NCBI GenBank assembly: GCA_963969345.1
Contig: OZ017769.1
Coordinates: 10,357,725-10,421,724, forward strand
Direction of reading: 5' to 3'
Length of the DNA: 64,000 nucleotides
Source: Turbatrix aceti
Taxonomy: Eukaryota; Nematoda; Chromadorea; Rhabditida; Panagrolaimidae
Every line of letters starts with the position of its first letter. The first letter of the stretch is position 1. The position numbers were made by a program, and so were the translations under genes. This document shows, piece after piece, positions 58,301 through 64,000 of this stretch. The notes beneath the pieces are model-generated. The model saw nothing but the letters and a program-made list of their open reading frames with translations, searched no databases and had not been told where the DNA came from.

Positions 58301-61300
58301 TCGGACAACGTAGAAGCAGACCACAACGAAGACGATGAAGAAGAAGAAGAAGAATAAGAAGAAGAAGAGGTAGGACCAGGCAGAGACTGCTTGCTTGTGT
58401 GTTGCACAATCAATGTTTGCGACACTAAAACTACTTTTTGAATAGTAATACATACATATTTGAATTGCAGACGAATGCTGAATTGATTCTATTCTACGCG
58501 GGTTTGTGTGTATAGGGAAAACATGCTAGTCGATCACCGGATGAATTGAATTTTTGTCCTCACGTAGACGTGAATGCGATCAAAAAAATGATTGTAGTCG
58601 AATTTGTTCGCACTTGCGCCTAGGATTATGCGCAACGCTGACATGAGTACAGGACGAGGGGCGGGGGTGTTCAGAAAAGAGAAGCAAGTATTCACGCGCA
58701 TAAATATGCCTTGCAGGCCTTGATAAACAAAACAAGCCGTGACGCAGGAAGCTGTGCCGTCGCAGAAAGCACGTGTATCAAACGTGAAAGAAACAAAGCA
58801 AAGAATTTCTAGTTACATAGTTTTGGAAGGATAAGAATGACGTGAAAGGTAGCATACGTGATTTTATCCGCGAGAGGTATTAAAGGCTTTGGGCTTTGTA
58901 ACGGTTCTGTAAAGACTCAAAAATCATCTTAGAAGCCGGATAGAAGACATCATATTCATTAATTTCCTGTAGACCAGGTAGCAGTCAGGTAGAAGACAAA
59001 TGTAAAGTACGGAAGAAAGTTCAGAGACCCACTGACAGTGAACCCATGAAGAAACATACACTCCCACTTTTTTATACATTAATGACGTAATCAATGTGCG
59101 ATCGTAAATTTATTTCTCCGTATTTGTTAGTATCAAATAAATCAGTCATCACCTGTCCTGACAACGTATGGTGTGTTTTTTCGTAACTGATGATGTCTGC
59201 GAGCAATATTGAATACGATAGAAAAAATATTTAGTGTTTTGCATTGACTTTTGTAGTTCTGACTAACAATTTATGTGCAAGTCTTCCGAGGAGATAGAAA
59301 ATGTAGCAATGCAAAGGGATTACCCAGACTTTTTTGTCCCCCTTGTTTGGCTTAAGTGGATAAGAGGGGGGACAATCCACAAAAAAACGACGAACAGACA
59401 GACGAGGAAAAAAAGGAGTTCTACAGGCCGACCGAGACCGTTGGTATTATTGAATCAATCGAAGCGGTCTCGTCTGTCTCGTGTTCAACGATGGTCTTCT
59501 CGTCGACGAACGCGCAAGCCCCTCACCGCCTAAAGGGGACAGGGACAGGAGGGGTTTGTAGATATTTGTGGTTGGCTGGACGGTGTCTTTGCCTCCTCCT
59601 GAGTAAATAAACACGTTGTCCTTGGCTGGCTGCATCGTCGTTGTCCTCGTCGTTGTCGTCATCGTCGGTGCTTTCACGGCCCGGGAGAGAGAGGGTTTGA
59701 TGGACGGAACGAACGTCTAGGCTTGGCCTAATAGCATGTGTAAAGGAGAGTCTGATGGCGAGACACTTAGTTAGCAGACACTTAGCAGTTAGTTAATTGG
59801 TGTTAAAAAAAAGCCGGCTTTTTGCCATCTGGGATCAACGTGATAAGCTCGGAGCATTGAAGGTCAGTGCGCCATGGTTTTTATTTTGAAATCTGAAGAG
59901 TAAATAAAAAAAAGCAGACTCATCTGGTCAGTTGATTCATGAGTCGACTGTAGTTGAGTCATTGATGACTCCTTGATAAATGCGAGCGCAAGATGAATAA
60001 TCAAAAGATGTGTGAATTTTTAAATTGTTTGTGAAAATCTATCAAAGGGTACGATCTTTTGAATTTTTACAAAATTAAAAAACAAAAACTTCAAAACATC
60101 AGAAACTGTACAGAAAAAAACGTAAAGTCAAAAGTTACCAAAATCATCACAAAAAAGAAATACTTCAAAAAATAATCTAATCTTTAAAAACGAGCTAAAC
60201 AGGATAAAAAAATTAAATCAGCAAATCGATGGTTACTGCCGATATCGCGCTGACAAAAATTAAACCACATCACCAAAGGAAATTCAATTTTGATTATCGT
60301 TATCTCTGCCTATCTATCAATTCAATCGCGTTCTGTCTACTTGCATTTCTCGTATCATTGCATCGGTTTGGGTGAAACTATTGAATAAACATAAACACCG
60401 GACATTTACGTTATATTATATACACACAAACACTCACACGCGCCAATTATTCATGACTGTTGGCTACAGCTTTAATAGAGATCAAATTGCCTTGGTGTTT
60501 AAAATTGTTTGGGAATGACATAAAACTGATATCGAGCCAAGAAATGAAGTATTGAAGTTGACCTTGGTAAAAAAAATTTTTTCTACATCAGCAATTTTTT
60601 TTTGATTATCCGTTAAAAAAATTTCTTGGTGTAAAAAACCCAAAACTGGCCTACAAGGGAGCAAAAAAAGAGATGATAAATGATAAACTGATAACACCAG
60701 AACAAATCACACGTCGCAGTGATAGCGTAATCCGTCATTGTCATTGATGGTGCGCGACATCTTCAGTCGCGACTGAAACATGGATGCATGTTCTCTACCA
60801 GCACCTAAAGGCTATGGAATTTTATATTTTTTTGTTTTGCGGTATCATCACCGAATTGATCGATTGACTGATGCATCAACTATAGTTTACCTTGATTACA
60901 GTACGCCGAATACTTGACATCTCCCAGTCAGCTGATAAACAACCAACGCCTTTGGTAAAAAAAGTAATCAATTAATTTTCCAAAGTGTCAAAATTTTTGT
61001 CGACTGGCCCTTCAGAAGGAAATAAATATGAATGCTGAAAAAAAATTGGCCGGAGGAAGTACGTCAAACGAAGCCACAACGTTGGTTTTCTTAACTAACG
61101 GACTGCCAAGAAAGGAAGTGAACGGAGAGAGGAGGGGGGAAGTAGGTGGTGTAGTGTGGTATGCAAGCATACATTTTTTGTGTGCATGAAAAACGGAAGT
61201 GAAAAGTGTTTGCAGGGTTTTTTATAATTTTGAAAAAAATAAGTAAAATATTGTAAAAAGTGTGAAATTTTTCAATGCAAATTTTTTTTGTCGATCTTAC

Positions 61301-62797
61301 TAATTGAATAAAAAAGTTTTTTATTGAAAAAACATTAACCGAATTAAAATTTTTATTTCAATATATAAAAAAATTGTTCAAAATAAAAACAATTTACATA
61401 AAAAAAATTTCGGTATAGAACGGGTATCCGTTAAACATAAAAAGTTCGTTCGTACAAAGGACTATTTGTTTTGCCATGTCAAAACAAAAAATCCATGAAA
61501 ATGACATGAACAAACAAAATTTAATTTTTTCTGCCCTTTGCAACAAGAAAAATTTAGGATGTGTCTGGGGCCACTGTTTCAAAAAAAGACGATGTGTATT
61601 ATAAGATTTTTACAAAACCAAAAAAACAGCAAAACAGGAGATAAATGATAGCAGGGAGTTGTTTTCTTGTTGGTTTTCTCTTGCAATGCGATACACAATC
61701 CTAGGCTGCCTTGATGGAGGCTGCCACCCGTCAGACAACGCCCCGAGGGCAACGCCATTCACCACGATGAAGGTACAACAATCGCGTCACTTGAACAAGC
61801 AAAAGAGTTTGTTTGAAACGTTCAACAATAGACAAAAAACATATTAGGTTGCGGTAAGGCGGACTTGTGAGCGGTAATGTAATGGGACTGATTGACAGCT
61901 GCCTGCAAACTGTGCATGCAAACTGCTTCGATGAGGAATTAGGAATTGTGAATGTTTGACACATAAAAATTAAATTACGTTGCAGGCATTATTTTATTTT
62001 TTTACAAAAACTTGAGTAAAGAAAAAAGTTGAAATCCATAGTTTTCAAACTTATGAGCGCTCAGAAGTCAAAACTTGGCCAAAAATGTGACATTCGAAAT
62101 GCAAAACTGTCGAACACCATAGGAATCACGAAAATGCCTATTTATTTCCATAGAGAGTTTCCAGAGGGCACATTTATTATCCAAAAAAGAGCACGGTCAA
62201 AAAAATTTGTTAATCGTGTTTTTTTTGTTTGTTCCTAAACTTAAATACAAAAAAAATGAACAATTGTAGTAGCGTTTCCTAAAAAAATTGCGTTTTTCGG
62301 TTTTATTTTTACAAAAATAAAACTTGAGCACTTTATTTTGGTTTTATTTTTTTATTCTCAAGTTTTTTAAAACTTTTTTAAAAAAGTTAAAAAAAATGAG
62401 CACAAAAAAGTTAACATCAAGTTTAAGATTGATGTCACGTATTCACGTCAGCAAAAAAAAACATATGGCACAATGAAAACTGACAGCACACGGGTATGAC
62501 AAAATTTGCTAGTCAGTTCAAATTTTTTTGCAGACTATTGACATTGAGTCAGCAAAAAAAGGAAGGGATTCACAAGTTTTTGGCAGAATATAAACAGCAG
62601 GTAAGAAATAATGAAGTTGACAAGCAATAAAATTTTAATAAAGGAATATGCAGAAAACGGAAAAAAGTTATTTTTACACGCTTTGGCAACTAAATTAAGT
62701 ACAAAACATCGTAAACAACATTTGACCTTTTGACACTTTATCTATACATTTCTTTTCACGACGGCACGTTGAAATGCGAAGACTTGTCGAGACTTTA
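55350..62797. other. 7.4 kb non-coding region upstream of mef-2
   Basis: I could not support any gene. GC-richer patches near 57700-58200 and 59270-59720 stand out from the AT background and may be promoters or unrecognised exons. Pyrimidine and purine tracts, C runs near 57865 and 57930 and a GAA repeat near 58340 occur. Because the mef-2 open exon starts at an acceptor, one or more upstream mef-2 exons should lie in 50333-62800, but I could not identify them. Confidence 0.4.
58327..58370. repeat. interrupted GAA/GAT microsatellite
   Basis: Repeated GAA with occasional GAT and TAA units. Confidence 0.8.
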
Positions 62798-63330
62798 TTA
62801 TTTTATTTATTTCACCATTACTCAGTGGTTAGTTATCATTAGACCAGATGTTAGGAGGCACAAATGACGTCCACGTAGGCGTAAATGTCTCGATTCGTTT
62901 TGGTCGCGATTTCTTCTTCCCCTCGTCGTTGTGGTCTGTTTTTCGTCTTGTTGAACACCGAGTTGAGCGAATCGGCCCATCGTAAGGAAGGGTGTCCCAC
63001 GGGTCGTTTTCCTTGTGGTATCCACAAGGTCAGTCGTCGGGCCCATCTGTTTTCGTCTGCCTCCAGGAGCTTTCGCGCGTATGTCCATTTTCGGCGTTCC
63101 GCTTCCTTCACCCAGTCTTTGAGTTTTGTTCTTCGTCGGATGATTTTGTTTCGGACTTTGTCAGACCGTCGCAGCCCGAGGATGGCTCGTTCGACTCGGT
63201 GTTGAGCATTGCGCAACGTAGATCTTGCCGTTTCTGTCAGCGCCCAGGTTTCACAGCCGTACAACACCGATGGCAAGATGCAGGCATGGATCAGGCGGCG
63301 CTTCAAGTACATTGGCGTGACTATTTTTAA
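62798..63330 (-). mobile_element. LINE 3' end, family A, with reverse-transcriptase C-terminal coding
   Basis: On the minus strand, from about 63330, a frame runs to a stop at 62851. It has MYLKRRLIHACILPSVLYG, CETWALTE, IRRRTKLKDW and KRPVGHPSLRWADS, the usual C-terminal end of a LINE reverse-transcriptase protein. The 3' UTR follows, with CTCCTAACATCTGGTCTAATG and a (TAAA)n-like tail near 62800. It is the longest family-A copy here and shows what the shorter tails at 472, 8402 and 29113 belong to. It is cut off at the 5' side inside the coding region. I could not draw a clear target duplication. Confidence 0.82.
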
Positions 63331-64000
63331 TTAATTATTGCGGTTGTTCGCTATTCGTTATTTATAGCGTTTTAGAGATTATTTTTTGGTATTTTGTATA
63401 AAAAGTTCTGTTTTTAGATAATTTTAAAGAAAAAAATGGTATTTTTGTAAGGGGAGGAAAAATGTGGTGAGAAGATGGCCAGAGGAGTACATGGACGACT
63501 GATGTCATCTACGTAGCCTCCGGTTGACGAGCTCATGGCATGGAAAAAAGAAAGCTTATGGCTTGTCGCGTGTCTCTTTTTTGTGTTTCTTTGTCAATGA
63601 AGATGAAAACGAAGAAGAAAAAAGTTGGAAAGGAGAAAGTACGCAAAGGAAACGTCGACGACGATAACGACGTCGACAGACGACAGACTACGCGTGGCTG
63701 GGGGTCAAGTTTCGCTTTTTCTCCTGGCTTTCAGTCAGCCTCGACGGCGTTGGCGTCATCGCCAGCGCCTTCGTTGCTGTAACCCTACCTCTTTCTTTTT
63801 TTCTTTGTTGCAGGTCTTTTTTTTAACAAGAAACTCCATTAAAAAAGCAAAATTTTTATTTTCTTGAAACGAGCGAAAATTGAAAAGCGATTTCAAAGCG
63901 GGATAAAAAAAGTTCAATAATTGGTTCAAAGTTCAAGATTTTTATTTATTTCACAAGTGTGGTGGTTAAGCGATTGATCACCGAAGATATACTTGTGAAG
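63331..64000. other. terminal non-coding stretch
   Basis: Lysine- and arginine-coding low-complexity frames only. TTTATTTATTTCACAAGTGTGGTGG near 63941 faintly resembles the start of a LINE tail, but the window ends too soon to tell. Confidence 0.35.

Noticed and set aside
57919..58425. 168-codon serine/arginine-rich minus-strand frame
   Set aside because: Its content comes from GAA and GAG simple repeats; no domain and no start context.
59273..59677. Overlapping frames in a GC-richer patch as exons
   Set aside because: Several frames are open on both strands because of composition; none resembles a known protein.

Overview
The window looks like nematode nuclear DNA: AT-rich, with short genes and 45-100 bp introns. 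It carries a tandem cluster of seven-transmembrane receptors that best match the nematode Srg/Srv-type serpentine chemoreceptors. Many of them have a TTTTAG or TTTCAG splice acceptor a few bases before the start codon, as expected for spliced-leader trans-splicing. The species cannot be named from the sequence.

Positions 1-42000 hold the receptor cluster: 16 three-exon genes plus one orphan first exon. All lie on the minus strand except one plus-strand copy at 5938-7013. Every complete gene has the same plan. Exon 1 (about 213-237 nt) carries the N-terminus, TM1 and the start of TM2. Exon 2 (543 nt in 13 of 16 genes) carries TM2-TM6 with an NRY motif and a conserved GGC/GC cysteine. Exon 3 carries TM7 and the tail. 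Both introns are phase 0. At least three members are damaged: a lost AG acceptor, an in-frame TGA and a one-base insertion.

The cluster and its flanks are full of mobile DNA. There are four large fold-back elements of 1.06-1.57 kb with arms of about 470-670 bp; two have TTAA target duplications and two have TA. There are several 5'-truncated LINE 3' ends, five of them with clear 12-15 bp target duplications. A full-length Ty3/gypsy retrotransposon (34703-40225) has LTRs in which I saw no difference, and it sits between receptor genes.

Positions 42000-47000 are mostly non-coding. They contain one LINE tail, a possible decayed exon, a TA-type fold-back element and a small gene for a secreted peptide. 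Positions 48259-50332 encode a MEF2 transcription factor on the minus strand. An unusually long glutamine/histidine-rich open frame lies upstream of its canonical MGRKKIQ start. From 50333 to the end I see no convincing coding exon. This is probably mef-2 upstream or intronic DNA, with one TTAA fold-back element, GC-rich palindromes and a LINE 3' end with reverse-transcriptase C-terminal coding at 62800-63330.
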